NCBI GenBank assembly: GCA_947359465.1
Contig: OX375873.1
Coordinates: 73,224,278-73,288,277 of the forward strand
DNA length: 64,000 nt
From: Metellina segmentata
Lineage: Eukaryota > Arthropoda > Arachnida > Araneae > Tetragnathidae
Reading direction: 5' to 3'
The notes beneath the pieces are model-generated. The model saw nothing but the letters and a program-made list of their open reading frames with translations, made no database searches and had not been told where the DNA came from. Shown piece after piece: positions 33,101 through 46,900 of the stretch; position 1 is the first letter of the stretch; the number at the start of each line of letters is the position of its first letter. A program made the translations under genes and the position numbers.

Positions 33101-36100
33101 CTACCAGAATACTTCACAGCACGAAATAAATATTTAACATTACATTTCATCCACAACACATACTCGGTCCAAGTTGAGTTTACAAATATTTGATTTGATC
33201 TTGGGTGGCTCGAGTTCTGTGTCTATACATCTATGAGCAAATTTTAATATTTACATAGTTTCAATCAGTATTAGAGTACAAGAATTATCATTAGACTCAT
33301 AAACATATAATACAATGTTCGAAATTTATAAGGTACTATACACATGCTATAAGTACATGCTAAGAGCAAATAAAGGATTATTTTAATTGAGCTAAAACAA
33401 AGAAATATATAATTTCAATTCTAATACTATTACAAAAAAAATCCGTGGAAATACTTTTGCATTGTAGACATTCTAAAGAAATTCGATAACATTTTTACAA
33501 AATATTGAATTTCTATTTACCAAATAACTTTCACATAATTCTCATAACTAGGTTGTTGGGACATGAAATTGTAAGCATAAACAGGTGTAGTTTTGTTTAC
33601 CAACGCTTAATTTTAAAATTATGTTGTAAAAATTAAAAAAAAAACCAGTTATAATTAATTTAATTGACACTTAAAAAAAAACAAATTTAACAAAGCTGTG
33701 TCAGAGATTTAATTAGAATTTAGAATCGTAAAATATCTGGATACTAACATACCAGTGTAACTAGAAATACAGAAAAAAAATGTATAATACTTCCACTTAA
33801 TAGATTCATTTTTCTAAACTATGTGAAGTCTTATTGTCTTGAGTTATTTGTATTTATACTCTTTTTTTAATACACCTCAATAGATGTTAAATATAAGATG
33901 GGCTTATCATAAGAGTAAATCAAATAATTTGGAGACTGATTTAGAAAATACACGTATACGTTAATAAAATTGAAAGAATGCTTTTGTAAAAATTAAGCTA
34001 TGACACAAAAAAGTTAATGGAACATATTATATAATATTCTAATCAATAATAAAAGTAATTTCTAGGTGGCATGAGACGAATATTTGCATTTAAACTTTTG
34101 CTTATCATATTTGATACTAGTTGCAAGAATTTTTATTTTTGTTTAAGGAATACCATAACAATATAATCCACAAATGCCCTTGAACTTCTTTTGAGAGACT
34201 TCAGTTTAATTAGCTCTTGTAGTTTATTGAAAAGCAGAACAAAAATAACTAACTACTTAAATAGATTACTGTAGTAAAAGCATTGATAAAAGATTAATAG
34301 TAAAATCCATTTAAATGCAACCTTTTGAGGAATCCTAACAAACCGAAAAACAAATTAAGATAAAACAACTTGAGAAAAATTATCCTTTTAATTTCACGAA
34401 CTTCTGTTCTGCCTGCTTTTGAAAGAAACGTGCGGTTTTATTTTAAGAAACATTTTATTTCGCTACAAGGATAGTATAACCTTAATTACGAAAAGTGAAA
34501 ACTACGCAAATATATCTACAACGCGTTTACAAGTGCGTTTTACGCATATATTTTATATATATTTTAATTATTAACCTATATTATCCTAAAGTTTTGAAAA
34601 AATCTATAAATGGCAATTAATAAAATTATTATGAACCCAACCGCTACTCTGAAATCAATTTTATAATTGTCTGTTAACAACAAAAGCTTTCAAAAACCTT
34701 GAATTTCAAAAACCTAAAACAGTTTTGAATTTTCAAAAAATGAATTATGATAACCCAACAGATATTATTTAAAATTATAGTAATCGAAAACTGTATTGAA
34801 AAAAAGTAGGTTTCAATATACACAATTCTCTCTTAGAGAGTTATTTATATAAAAATATATCTTTGGAGCAATATATAATTCTACTCTACCGTAGAGAACT
34901 ATACCACAACATAATTCATCATGAGTGGTTTAGTCTCCTATTTTGGCACATGACATTCACCTCCGCCCCCTGGGCAAGAACGTGTTTCAGTATAACAAGT
35001 AATCCTATATCTATTCTAACAGCAAATCTAAGAAACATGGATCCTAAATCTAAATGAGTGCAGTGTAAATCTATCGAGTGCGAGACCTATAAAAGTGCGA
35101 TATCTAACCCTAATTTACGTGCAAGCTGTGCAATAGCTAGATTGTTTACGAGTGCACTATTTACATTTTTGAATAAACGTCTTTGTAAATCACACTGTAG
35201 ACAATTTATGTGTTAGAAAATGTAAAGAAAGAAAATATTTTAATTGTAAAAAATAATAGGTTTTATTTAGAGGAATTTGAATTTCAAAATGTAGTTAACC
35301 ATCCAAGTAATATTTCAACCTTCAAGGTTTTGTCTATTTGTATGGTGATGAGTTTAAGATCTGGTCAGTTTTCTTCTTTGTACGTAAACCTCGTACGACG
35401 TACGAATTGACGTAAACCTCGAACTGAATCGCAAGGTAAACATTTTCTGCTTGTCTTTAACGTAATTCACGACTTTTTTTAAGTTTGATCGTAGATTTTA
35501 AACACAGATACTTCCACCACATCCCTATATTTACAATCAGAGTGCAATTACTCTTGTGTAGTATTATAAAATATAGCCATCAAATGCCGTAATTGAAGAA
35601 ATCCATGGCTTAAACACACGTACAGTCATTGTCTACTTCAATTATATTAACGTAATATTTGGTGTGGGATATTTTCGACGGAATGGGATGTAACGAACCG
35701 TTAAAAAGAATTTCTGTTACTCATTTATTCGGTGGACCGTATATACCTTTAGGTTTAGAACTGAGTACAGTATTTTCCAGTGTCGGATATTCCAGACTTT
35801 GTGTCTTTCTTCTTTAGTTCCAAATTCTAAGTAATTAATCTTGAATTGTATTATCTTTAGAAAAGTGTGGTATATTCTTAAAACTCCCGTAGCGTTATTG
35901 TAATTTAGAAAATGTATTCTTGTAACTTTATATTAATGTCTGATTACAGGTAATGGATGATGGATAGTGAAAGGATTAATTTGTCTAGACTGGATGGAAG
36001 TGTGGATTCTCCACACACAGACTATGATTATCATAAATTAAAACTGATTTTATTAACAGTTCATAAAGTTGACTGCTGGTCTCATATCGTATGATAATTG

Positions 36101-39100
36101 TAATTACATTTGTTATTTAAATGATATTCTTATGTATGTATATGAGTGCTTTGTAGTTAAATTACCAAAAAACAAAGTATATTAAAAGTTTAATAAAATT
36201 GACAAATTTTAATAAAATTGTCTTTGCAGCTTGTCTATTGAAAATGTTATACAGCATTAATGTACAAATGATACACAACAAACAGTGTAAACAAAAATCA
36301 CCTTTTTGCTTACAATTTTATGACATCCCGTACAACAAATAAAGAGTGTTACGAGTTCATTTGAGCGGATAAAGTATCAAATTATAAAAAAGAAGATTCA
36401 AAAACAATAAGAACAATTTTTAAAAAAACTTTTTTTTTTCTCTAGAAGTGTCTTTATCGTAATTTTGATTTGAAAGTATTACTTGAATAAAAGCACTATA
36501 GAAGTAATTAAAGCAATGGTAATACAAGCACATATCATCATAAATATTTTTATACACTGAAGCTTCAGAGAAAGAAGTAATTCATTTCCAGAATTGCAAT
36601 GATATTCTATCGAAAATTTCATCTTGATTAGATGTCACATTTTCTCTAAATATACAAAAGATGTAAAGAAGACCATGAAATCCACACGTGTCCATCAGTG
36701 TATAAAATTTCGTTTACAGTAGAGTAACAGAACAACTAGAAATATCTAAGTTACCTAACAGTTAAAAAATTCTCTTCATAAAAACATGCTATTTACAATT
36801 AGACACCAATTTCAGTTTAACATGTTTTGCATGTTATGGTACAGCACAGCTCATGTATAACATTTATTTTACATGTAGATAAGCGACGAAGAAAAAGCAT
36901 TTTCTCATGCAATCCAAATTTCAGCTTTCGAAAGCCTTCTGCAAAGAAACATTTGAATTGGATCTTCAAAAAATCCTAAACGTTCAAATTTATGCATTGG
37001 AAAATTTTTAGCTTTAACGGTTACGTGGACTGTATTTGAATATGAATAAAACTTTTACAATACTTTCAGGGCTTTCTCCGATAATCATTATTCCTCGACA
37101 GTCCTTTCGGAATTTGAAAAGTTCTAGAAGTGTAAAAAATCGATATTTTGAAACAATCTGAATGAAAATGCTTACTAATTGTCGATATAAAACACGGGAA
37201 AGAAAATATTGATTGTCGATTTTGAAATACCGTTAGTGTTTCTCTTTAAAACCGTATTTAGGTACATAAAACACTGAAAGAAAATTCAAGATTCATGAAA
37301 TAAGAGAAACATAACTGTTTTCTTACTAGCTACACGGTGTAAGGATAATGACATTGTACTATTTATTTTACCAATTTAAGTTAAAAAACGCGTTGTAAGT
37401 AAAAAAAATGCCAGCAATAGTGATCATTTACCGGATATTGCTAAATTTAACTTGGGTAAGATTTTTGCTCCTAGCCAAGTAGATAGAGCGGAAGTGGAGG
37501 TAGAAACTAGCAATGGACCAATTTCTTAGAAACTGTTTAAATATTCAAATACAATTAATCCCTTAGACACGAAATGAATACGTCTTTATATTTTCAGTTG
37601 CTCATTCTGTTTCCCTACATTTCCCATTTTTAATGCTCATATTATTTGATAAAAACCAGTAAATACTTACTGTAAATCAATATACTTTTATGTTAATATT
37701 CTGATACATTTATTAAATTGAAAATAACTACCCTGCGTACACTTTTATAATAGTCTATAGTAAACATTGGAGAAAGGCTATTTACTTCTAAGAAGCTTTT
37801 ATGATTTACCATCTTAAAATCTTTATTTTATTGATTATGTTTCAAATACATTAGTAAGCAAACTAATAACGTCACTTCCAAATTATATTAGACTTATTTT
37901 GAAATTCCAATGCATAAAAATACGTATATTTACTTGTAAAAACGAAAAATTTAAATGTAATACAAAAATAATTGAATGGTTTGAAAATCAAATGTAAACT
38001 AAACTATTATTGAAAGTTGACAGTTGCAAAATTTGTTTCATCGGTCTCATTTTATGGTTTTATTGTCTATCCTCAAAAAGTATTTAATAATTTGTGCTTC
38101 GATTCTCTATAACTCTGATTGCTTTTATATATAAATGCAGTACACAATCTATACAATATATCCACATTGCATATTAGTATTTAGCAAAATATATCAAAAC
38201 ACTCGTGATTATTCCTAATTTAAGTGTAACTAGCCTCCCTTAATGAAATAGCTCATTGCCAAGTACTGTATTCCTAAAGTTACATCTCAGTGAAATGTTA
38301 CATTTAAGTATTTGTGTGTTGAAAGGAACACTGTGCCAAAGTACTTAAGAGAGTGTTTTTTATTATATAAACAAATAATATTAAAATATAATTTAAAATT
38401 TTTAAATTTAAATGTTATGGATTTCAATTATTTCCACCCTACATACCAATTTTAAATCACGATTTCAGAAAGACGTTTGCATAGTAATGGTGATTTTTGA
38501 CGTATTTAGCAACCGTCTTAAAATGATTTAGAATAAATTCATCAAGTTTTCAGCAATGCTAAAAACCATTATAACTAAGCAAGTTTCTATGTTTATAAAG
38601 TTATGTACTAAAACCGCAGTAATAGTTTTGATCAAAAGAAACTGTTGTTATATCTGAAAGAGTAATGACGTATCATTACAATCTAAACTATTATTGTATA
38701 AAAATTAGAATGAGGAGTATATTTGAGTAGATACATCTAGATTTCTTTTCAGTTGATTTAGTTTTGGTATTGGTTCATTTATATTAGAAAATTATTTTTA
38801 CACATGGCACTTTCAACGCATTGGCATCAGTAAATTTCAATACTTTCTGTTTCCGTTTTATTTTCACATACTCCACACCATTAAACATTTTATTTCCTTA
38901 ACTTATCTTTGAGGGAGTATTTTAGTTTATTTACCAAGACTTTTTAGGTAGAAAACAGAAGTTCACACCCTTCTTTATAATAACACATTAACACCTTGAT
39001 TATCCGAGCTCTGATTATCCAATTGTTCTTGTTACCCGAGTCGAATTTGATACTGAGTTTCCTCGTTTCAATAGCAGTAATAGTAACTTATAATATAGTA

Positions 39101-39553
39101 AATATTTTTCGTACTTTTTATAGACGGTTTTATGTTACTACATCCGCGTTATATCAGTTTTCGATTATCTGAAGTGACACCTGTCCACTTTACCTCGGAC
39201 AATCAAGGTTCCCTATTGCATTATTATATTCAAAACAAACAGACCATAATATTAACGTTACATTTTTTGTGAAACGCATATTTGGTTAATAAAGTATTTT
39301 TTCGCTTGCTTTCTTCAGCAAATACAATTTTACTTAAATTTCCATTCAATGTGTGTGCAGAAGCAACAAAAAGATGCGTAGCTCTGAGTGTCGCGAGTAG
39401 AACAACAAACAATATCATTTGACTATTCTTCTACAAATCTATATGTCCATATACGTGGACATGGCGTAGCTGCCAAGTAAGGGCCGACTGGGGCGTTAGA
39501 AGGGAAGTAAACAAGTGTCATAAATTGTATTAGCTGATAGTAAGTAGTGTGAA
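27131..39553. other. Twelve kilobases with no recognised gene
   Basis: The stretch is AT-rich with only short open frames that lack recognisable domains. A less AT-rich island of about 310 bp lies at 29695-30005 and could be a mobile-element fragment of unknown type. A short (GAGTT)n run lies at 31219-31236. The right end should contain the 3' untranslated region of the receptor gene. Its polyadenylation site was not fixed, although AATAAA-type strings on the minus strand occur near 38861 and 38889. Confidence 0.5.
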
Positions 39554-39709
39554 TCATGCGACATGAAAACCTTCGATAGGTATCCTATCGTCGTACAGAG
39601 AAGGTGCTTGTAGAATTATACCGCAAGTTCCAACCAGAGAAGCTATGGTAAATATCCAAAGGAAGAGCCGATCCAATACCATCGCTACGTATTTCCAATC
39701 TTCGATAAC
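39554..39709 (-). CDS. nAChR alpha-type subunit, last coding exon (TM4)
   Basis: On the minus strand, an acceptor (TTTCTCTACAG, ending at 39710) is followed by 51 codons and a TGA stop (39554-39556). The peptide starts [18 protein letters not shown] and continues through a hydrophobic TM4 helix with [16 protein letters not shown], ending near GFHVA. This is the invariant C-terminal block of nicotinic receptor subunits. Its phase 0 start matches the phase 0 donor of the exon at 47759-48607. Other-frame open reading frames across this site are shadows. Together the two exons give TM1 to the C-terminus. Confidence 0.95.
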   Translation of the reverse strand, partial: VIEDWKYVAMVLDRLFLWIFTIASLVGTCGIILQAPSLYDDRIPIEGFHVA

Positions 39710-40354
39710 CTGTAGAGAAATGCATTGGGATCCTCATATTTAGTATAGTTAAGACATTCATAATGAAGGTTACTAAAACATTAATATGGGTAGTGATCTC
39801 TAATTGCATAAAAAGGCAAAACTAAAGTAACTTTTAGTTTATTTCGGCACCTGATGCGGTTATGTATTGATGCGATGAAACGTATCACGTTCATCACTAC
39901 GCTGGTGTCAAGACTTTTGCAACCCCCATGTCCAGCTCACACAGCGACAACCCCTCTTGCCTTCTCCACCCGGTAAAAGCAACACATCTCGACAAAAATC
40001 AGTCTTGATGGTCAGTCACTGGATAAGACAGCGACACCGACTGAACGAAAAAAGCTGAAGCCTCGCTGAGCTGATGGAAAAAAATACTTGCTGAGAAAAC
40101 CATGGATATGTGAGTTTGATGATGTGTTATTCATTTTTCATTTTGTTCATATCATCCATTATTATAGAACTTATGATGACACCGGTTCAGTATAGATCGA
40201 ATAAATGGAAAAGGAGATCTTGTATTTAACCCTCCTAGTAGTTGACGAGGTAGCAAACTAACCACATTCTGATGGACCATATATCTTGCCATCAGAGAAA
40301 AACTGACCAGATCTTAATCTCGTCATCATAAAAGGATCTACAATGCAGTGTTGT

Positions 40355-40650
40355 TGTTGTTGCTGATCCCTGTAGCCCAGCAGAGCTAGACTAGGTCCAT
40401 GATATCGCACACTCTCAAGAAATCAATGACCAATAATGGTCGCTCCAGAAGATCTTCTTTATCAAGTCCCAAGCACTCAAGGATATGATCCGGAGTGGCC
40501 TGGCCTTTGGAACAATTGGTACAAATTGGAAAGTTCTTTTCTTTGTTGGCATAAGTCGATGCTTTGAGGTGGCCACTACGAAATCGTGTTATTGTAGTTT
40601 GTTCCTGTCTGCTGCACCGGAGGGATAGAGATCCACCGGGACGAATGTCT
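40355..40650 (-). mobile_element. 3' end of a non-LTR retrotransposon (LINE)
   Basis: Minus-strand translation ending at a stop (40386-40388) gives about 85 residues with a CSRQEQTTITRFRSGHLKA segment, then CTNCSKGQATPDHILEC, a C-x2-C-x8-H-x4-C knuckle. This tail is typical of the end of the second open frame of I/Jockey-like LINEs after the RNase H region. The short 3' sequence ends in a (AAC)n tail on the minus strand, seen as GTTGTTGTTGTT at 40353-40365. The upstream frame closes at about 40655, so the copy is a 5'-truncated insertion, as LINEs usually are. Target duplications were not resolved. Confidence 0.75.
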
Positions 40651-42239
40651 TATATCTATGAGTACGACAATACAGTAATGACGAGATATCTTGTCAGAAT
40701 TGATAAGTACTTACAGGACGAGATACCTAAGAAAAACTACTTGAAGGGTTAAATAAATCGATAGTGGATTTGTACGTAATTATTTACTCATGGTTTGATT
40801 AGAGTCCTGACTAAGACACCAATCAAAAATCCGTACGCAATTTTTTAAACACAGATTTCTAGAAATTTTTTTTTAGATTTCAAGCAATTTGCCTTTCCCT
40901 GTTCTTCATCTTGGAATGTGGAAAGAGTTTTCTTTCTCGTGAAGCTCAGTAAAGTTACAACAAACGAATATCCCACGACACAGTATTGCCATCAAATGCC
41001 TGATAGATTTTTCCATATATTGTAGAAGTATTTCAAAACTTCAAGAAATCAGACCCAGTACTTGTGAATTGGAAATTTATAAGAAGCAGTACGGACGAAC
41101 AAAAAGGTTTCAGGCGGAAATTAAATGTTTCAGCTTATATTTTGGTAAACTTAAAATTCATTTTGAAAGCATCTCGTATACTGCCTTGTCTGATATGAGA
41201 TCAAGTATAAAGACTGTGTAAGTGTTATTTCTATTATCTTTGGTAATCAGAAAAAATTCCCAAATACACAATCATGAAGCATTAAACAAATTCTTTGATA
41301 ATTTTAATACCCATAATACATACGGAAAATTAGCGAAATAAGTACTACTCAAGGTTTGGATCTCTCGATGAACAAACGATTCGATTAAACTCGAAAAATT
41401 AATGGAAATCCAATTTCGAAACAGGATGCATATTTTAACTAACGATATGAACAAATCCCACAGTTTCAAATTGAGAATAAATTCCTCAAATCTTATTTTC
41501 TGACTTTTAATGTACACGAATGGGATCTCAGGCTAAGATAAATTAACTCTTCAATGGAATGAATGAAGCTGTCTCAAGCGTTGTACATTTTAGTCATTGC
41601 AATAAAACACGAAACGAGCAGTTCAGAAACAATACGAATCATTGCTCTCTTTTAACTTCGCACGTTTGTGAACTGTAGATAACATTATTGCTTATTGAAT
41701 AACGAGGTAGAACTACGAGGAATTTTTACCAGGTTTATTGCAGTTGTTTCAACAAAATTGGATACAGAAAATATCTGCTTCAGTTTATATTTCACGGGTA
41801 TATTATTGTTTTCAAAGAAACTGGAAATGAATATTCAAGCCTTTAATGACTATCTCAACTTATTACTTTGAAATGATCTGATTGAAAGTCAAGCAAAAAG
41901 AAATTGAAAATACTCAGAGATGAATTTATTTTGCAATTTCATCTCAAATAAACTGCGCGATAAAAGAATAATATATAGATTAAAGAATAATATAAAGATT
42001 CTTTGCTTTACATCCATCATTAACAGATTTTAAACCTCAAAGCTTTACGAATAAGGATGTATTTTTCTTCCTCACACAGATAATACACACTACATCTAAA
42101 TAACCGAAAATATTGGTTCAGAGAATTCTAGGAATAAGTATTCTACTGGTCAAGGATGTAAAATCTGGCCAGAAGTCATATAAGGAGCACCACAGGTTGT
42201 AAGACAAATATATATCTGTGATTCCTCAGTGGGTTAAGT

Positions 42240-44486
42240 CAGTGTTTCTCAACCTTTCATTATTCACGGCCCAGTTTTCAATCATAATTTTCAACGTGCC
42301 ACCCCCAACCCCCCGCATACAATAAAATGTATACAACAATAACATATATTGAGTATTTTGATTTCTGTCTTAAAATCATTTTTAACTAACTGCCAAAACA
42401 AGGGTAAAAGCGAGCCAACGTAGGCGAGAAACCACATCTGGCATTTTGCCAAGCGGGCGGTGAACAGATGAAGCGAATGGAAGCGGGGAAAATTTAAATA
42501 TTATATTTGAAATGAAAGCCAAACAGGGAGATAACGTTAAAAGAATATGAAAGTACACAAATTCGTTAATGAAAGTTAACCTAGACGGGGAGAGCTAAAT
42601 TTAGAAACTGGTAATACCTTTTTTTTTAATAATAAAAGAAATAAAACAGAAGCATGACTAAAGAAAAGAGAAAAAATAAGTAATATGGTTTGTGGAAGCC
42701 GTCTCGAGCATGCGGAGAGCAAATGTTTTCTCATAAGAAGAAGGAAAATGTTCGATAACGCAAGTTTCAATTCTCATTCGAGTAGATCGTTATCAAATCT
42801 ATCGTATGTTATATATGTTTTCGTGTTAATTGCAATCAACATATTAAATATTAATGGCAGCAGATTTATGCAGACCCATGGATAATTTTTTAAGCGGGCG
42901 TAAACGAGCATTAGACGTAAGTCAAGCATCAACAAGTACACAGACGAGTTTGGTTCCGAAAATAAAATCAAGAAAATATTCTCAAGAATACCTAAATTTG
43001 GGGTTTACTAGTACTGAAGTAAATGAAGAAGAAAGGCCCCTGTCAAAAATGTTGGCCGCAGAAAGCATGAAACCTAATAAACTTAAACGACATTTGGAAA
43101 CGCTTCATAGTGAGTACGTCAACAAACCCAGAGAATTCTTCGAATTAAAATTAAAATCATATGAAAAACAAAAATCATTTTTTAAAGAAACTTTGTATGT
43201 GAATAAAAAAGCTTTAATTGCATCCTACAAAGTTTCATATAAAATAGCCAGATGTAAAAAACCTCACTCCGTTGGTGAAGAGCTTATTTTGCCAGCAGCA
43301 ATTGAGATTGTAGAAACTATGTTTGGAGATAATTTTTCAAAATAATTGCAGTCCATACATCTTTCAAATGATACTGTTGTGGTGATATAGCTGAATATCT
43401 ACAGTGTCAGCTTTTATCGAAGTTGCGTGACAAATTGTTTTTAATACAGCTTGATGAAGCAACAGATAGTAATAAAGATGCTCATTTCATTGCCTATGTT
43501 CGATTTTGTGATAATATGTTTGTAGTAGAAGAACTACTTTTCTGCAAACCGATAGAACTCAAAGCAACAGCGCTCGCATTATTTGCTATTTTAAATGATT
43601 TTATGAACGAGGCAAACGTAGAATGGAAAAACTGCGTAGGAATACGCACCTATGGTGATACGAGTGATAAAATTAATGCTTTTTGTAGAAAATTGGAATT
43701 GTGGAGCAGAAATTGAAAGCTAAAAAAAACCTAACAATGTTTGCAAATGTGAATGATTGTACTAAAATTCACAAGGCTGAAGAAGAAGAAGTAAAAGTTG
43801 GTTTTGTAACCATTGAAAATCATTTAGCCATGTTGGCAAGGAATTTTAAAAAGTATTTTCTTGCTGACGACAAACTGATAGCAAGTTACGAGTGGGTTAG
43901 GGATCTATTTCATACGATTCCCGAAGAACTCTCAATTGATGAGGGAAAAAAATTCATAGACTACACGACAAGTGGTGAAACCAAAAGATAATTTAGTAAT
44001 AAATCACTATTTGAATTTTGGTCAGGAGTAGAGGATTATATATATATTTCTGCACTAAAAACAAGGGCCTTTCGCATTCTATTACCATTTTGAACATCCT
44101 ACCTTTGTGAAACCGGATTTTCTGCTGTGTCTTCTTTGAAGACAAAATATAGATATCGGCTAAATATAGAAACAGAACCGAGAGCGGCTATTTCTAATAT
44201 TAAGCCTTCCTTCGAAAAACTTTGCTCGGCAAGACAGGCCCAAAAGGAAGTCACTAATATATATTAAATTTGTTTTTAATTTGGTATGTTTTGATTAAGT
44301 AAGTTTTGATTTAAAAGTTGTTTTACTTTAATAAGTTAATTATTAAATATGTCGAAATGCATTTTGTTTTCTATGTTTATGTGTGCTTTCCTTTAAGTCA
44401 GTTAATCAATTTTTTTATGTAACATTTTCTCTTGGATATTCTCGCGCCCCCCTAGGGGGGCGCTCCACACAGGTTGAGAATCACTG
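42240..44486 (+). mobile_element. hAT transposon with 8-bp target duplication
   Basis: The 2247-bp element begins CAGTGTTTCTCAACCT and ends with AGGTTGAGAATCACTG, matching inverted ends of the Charlie-like hAT type. GGTTAAGT flanks both ends (42232-42239 and 44487-44494), an exact 8-bp duplication as expected for hAT. It sits in the receptor intron opposite to the gene's direction. The transposase inside is broken and shortened. Confidence 0.95.
42878..44270 (+). pseudogene. hAT transposase (ZBED5-like), broken
   Basis: The reading starts at MDNFLSGRKRA (42878). The first piece has KPNKLKRHLETLH, part of a BED-type zinc finger whose paired cysteines are deleted. It ends at a stop at 43345. 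A second frame (43423-43716) has LDEATDSNKDAHFIAYVRF with the first catalytic aspartate and then GIRTYGDTS. A third (43701-43991) and a fourth piece (to about 44270) cover the C-terminus, including YLCETGFSAVSSLKTKYRYRL, the hAT dimerisation region. About 200 residues between the second and third pieces are missing, so it cannot be active. Confidence 0.88.
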
Positions 44487-45059
44487 GGTTAAGTAATATA
44501 TTCGATTACATACAAACAAACGGAAGGTTTTTCCTAGGTATTGTAGAATTTCAAGTCATGCCATATATTCAAAGAACCCGATATTGTTATAAAAAATTAA
44601 AAGTGAGATGGACTGGATTTAATATTCTAAACGCAGATGGAATGATTACAAAAATATTTCTGTACAGACCAATTGAATCGGTAGTTGTAAAAAGATTATA
44701 CTTGACATTTTACTGTAAATTAAAAATGAATTTATTGGCGGAAGCATACCTTTATACCAAGACCCATATACTATGTAAAAATATTTTTCTATGAAGTCAC
44801 CTAAATGGGAGAAATGGAGGGTGTAATATCCGAAACTTTGTAGAAAGGTGACATGTGCTGCACGTGCCACCTTTTTACAACTTCTGGTTGTGAAAAAAAA
44901 CATGCCTAAAAAACATGCTTCTGTGAGCAGAGGAACAGTAACGTAGTCTTCCAACAGTGCCGTCTACGTATATACTTTTATGTGAGAACTTGCGTGTTTT
45001 GATAATTTGGGTAGGAAGAGTTCGGTTAAAAGAGTTGTGCTTTCGAACGTTTTTGTATA

Positions 45060-46900
45060 ATGGGATCACATTCTTCCGAAAGCAATGATATTGATGAACG
45101 TTTCAAAAAAAGATTTAAAAAAAAAAATTGAAATCTGTACCAAAGAAATGTTATAAAGGAAGCAATGACTAAAGGAACAAGCTACGTAAACCTTGCTGGT
45201 ATGTAAATATTTTTTAATGTATATGAATCGATCGCGTTTATGCTTATTGGGAAAACTGGATGAGGTGATTTCTCTATACAGAGAATGCTGTAGCTGGCAG
45301 ATCAACAGGCCCTGATTGTGCGTGCAAACTGGTTTATTTCTCCAAGCTCACGGAGGCAGAGTTTTCAAAAATAACAATCGATTTTAACGAATTGCCTAAT
45401 AAAGATCCACAAGATTTATTTTTAACTTCACTTGTATTAAAAAGAGATGCGACTCGTAGAAGGAGGAGTGATACATGCACGTTTACAGACGGAACTATAC
45501 AATCCAAAGACTTTTTTTAAAAACCCTTTTTTTCTCATACAGCGTCAGAGTGAAAGGTTCGACGGTAAATGTATACAAAAAGGCATTTGCTTCTACAACA
45601 GGATAACAAAAAGATGAGTTGAGTGACTGTACAACCTGATAGCCTTAGGAAAATGTCCATGAGATATGAAGGGAAAGAAAACAGGTTACAATGCGTTTAA
45701 CCCGGCCAAATAAAAGAAATTCGTGATTTTCTGGCATCGCTTGATACGAAAGTGGCCATATAATCGGGGATAAAAGAAAAAGTACGTAGATGCTCGTCTT
45801 AGTGTCAAAATGCTATATGAAAAATTCACGGCGGACAACCTTTAGACAAAAAAGGGATATGACTACTTTCGTCTGTATTTCAATGAAAACTTTGACTGTT
45901 CCTTTGGAAGACCTCAAGTTGATGTATGCGTTACATGCTAGGAATTTAAGCAAAAACTGAAGAATATGTCACTCTGTGACACAGCAAGAAGAGCTACGGT
46001 AAAAGAGCTGCTGGTTAAAAATCGTCGGGCTAAAAAATTGCACATCGAAATAACCAACTTCTCGTTGCGCATGAAGGAAGATGCTAACTTTAAAAAGAAA
46101 AATTTGGCAATTTCCTATAACTGCATGTAGAACTTGCCACTCCCAAACATATCTGTACAATATATATTTTATGTATGCCAGCTTTGTGTTGATGCCTTTG
46201 GGATACATAGCCTGGCTACTGGGAAATCTGACTTGCACTTGTATCATGAAGGCATTGCAATAAGTCCAAACGAAGTCTGTTGTCTACTACTGAGTTACAT
46301 CAACCGGAATAAAACCAATAAACAAGCAAATCTCCATCTCTTTTTGGACGGATGCAGCGGAAAAACTAAAATTCATTCTCAGCTAAAAATGTGTATAACC
46401 CTAATTAAACTACAAGTGTTTGAAAAAATTGAAATATTTTTTGCTATTAGGGGTCATTTCTTCCTCCCCTGGGACAAGGATTTTGGGACAGTGAAACGTC
46501 CAATTTGAAAAGCTGATCCACCTATTCACGTGACCAATATGAAGAGCTCATGAAAAAATCAAGCAATTCCTTAAGATTTAATGTTATAAAGGTTACTACC
46601 GAAGATGTAAAGGAGTTTAAAAAGTGGTGGATCTCATTTTATAAGAAGACATGCATTTCTGATGAAAGTTATGGCAGGAATATAAAAAAAAAAAAGGATA
46701 ACGTAACTTTTAAGATATCTTCTGTCCACCACATTTAATTAAAAACACTTTCACGCAGACGAAACCAAACGTTCTTTTCACTGGATTGCCAGCTCATAGG
46801 ACCGGAAAAGTCCCAATCAATGAAAAGAAGGTCTCTGATGTTAGAAAATGCCTCCAGTTGATCCCGGAACGACACATGAACTTTTAATCGTCTATAATGC
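45060..46900 (+). pseudogene. Decayed DDE-type transposase of uncertain family
   Basis: Several short frames in one direction form a recognisable but broken gene. They are a start piece with SSESNDIDERFKKRF (45060 on), a middle piece with LVLKRDATRRRRSD (about 45430), a YDYFRLYFNENF and VDVCVTC stretch (about 45860-45945), and the longest frame 46134-46508 with LHLFLDGCSGKTK. A C-terminal piece carries FKKWWISFYKKT (about 46615). This succession resembles a transposase family common in arthropod genomes, but I cannot name its superfamily with confidence. Stops and frame changes are frequent. No ends were found. Confidence 0.5.

Noticed and set aside
39585..39809. 74-codon minus-strand frame over the TM4 exon
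   Set aside because: The receptor TM4 peptide is read in another frame with a clear acceptor and stop, so this frame is a shadow.
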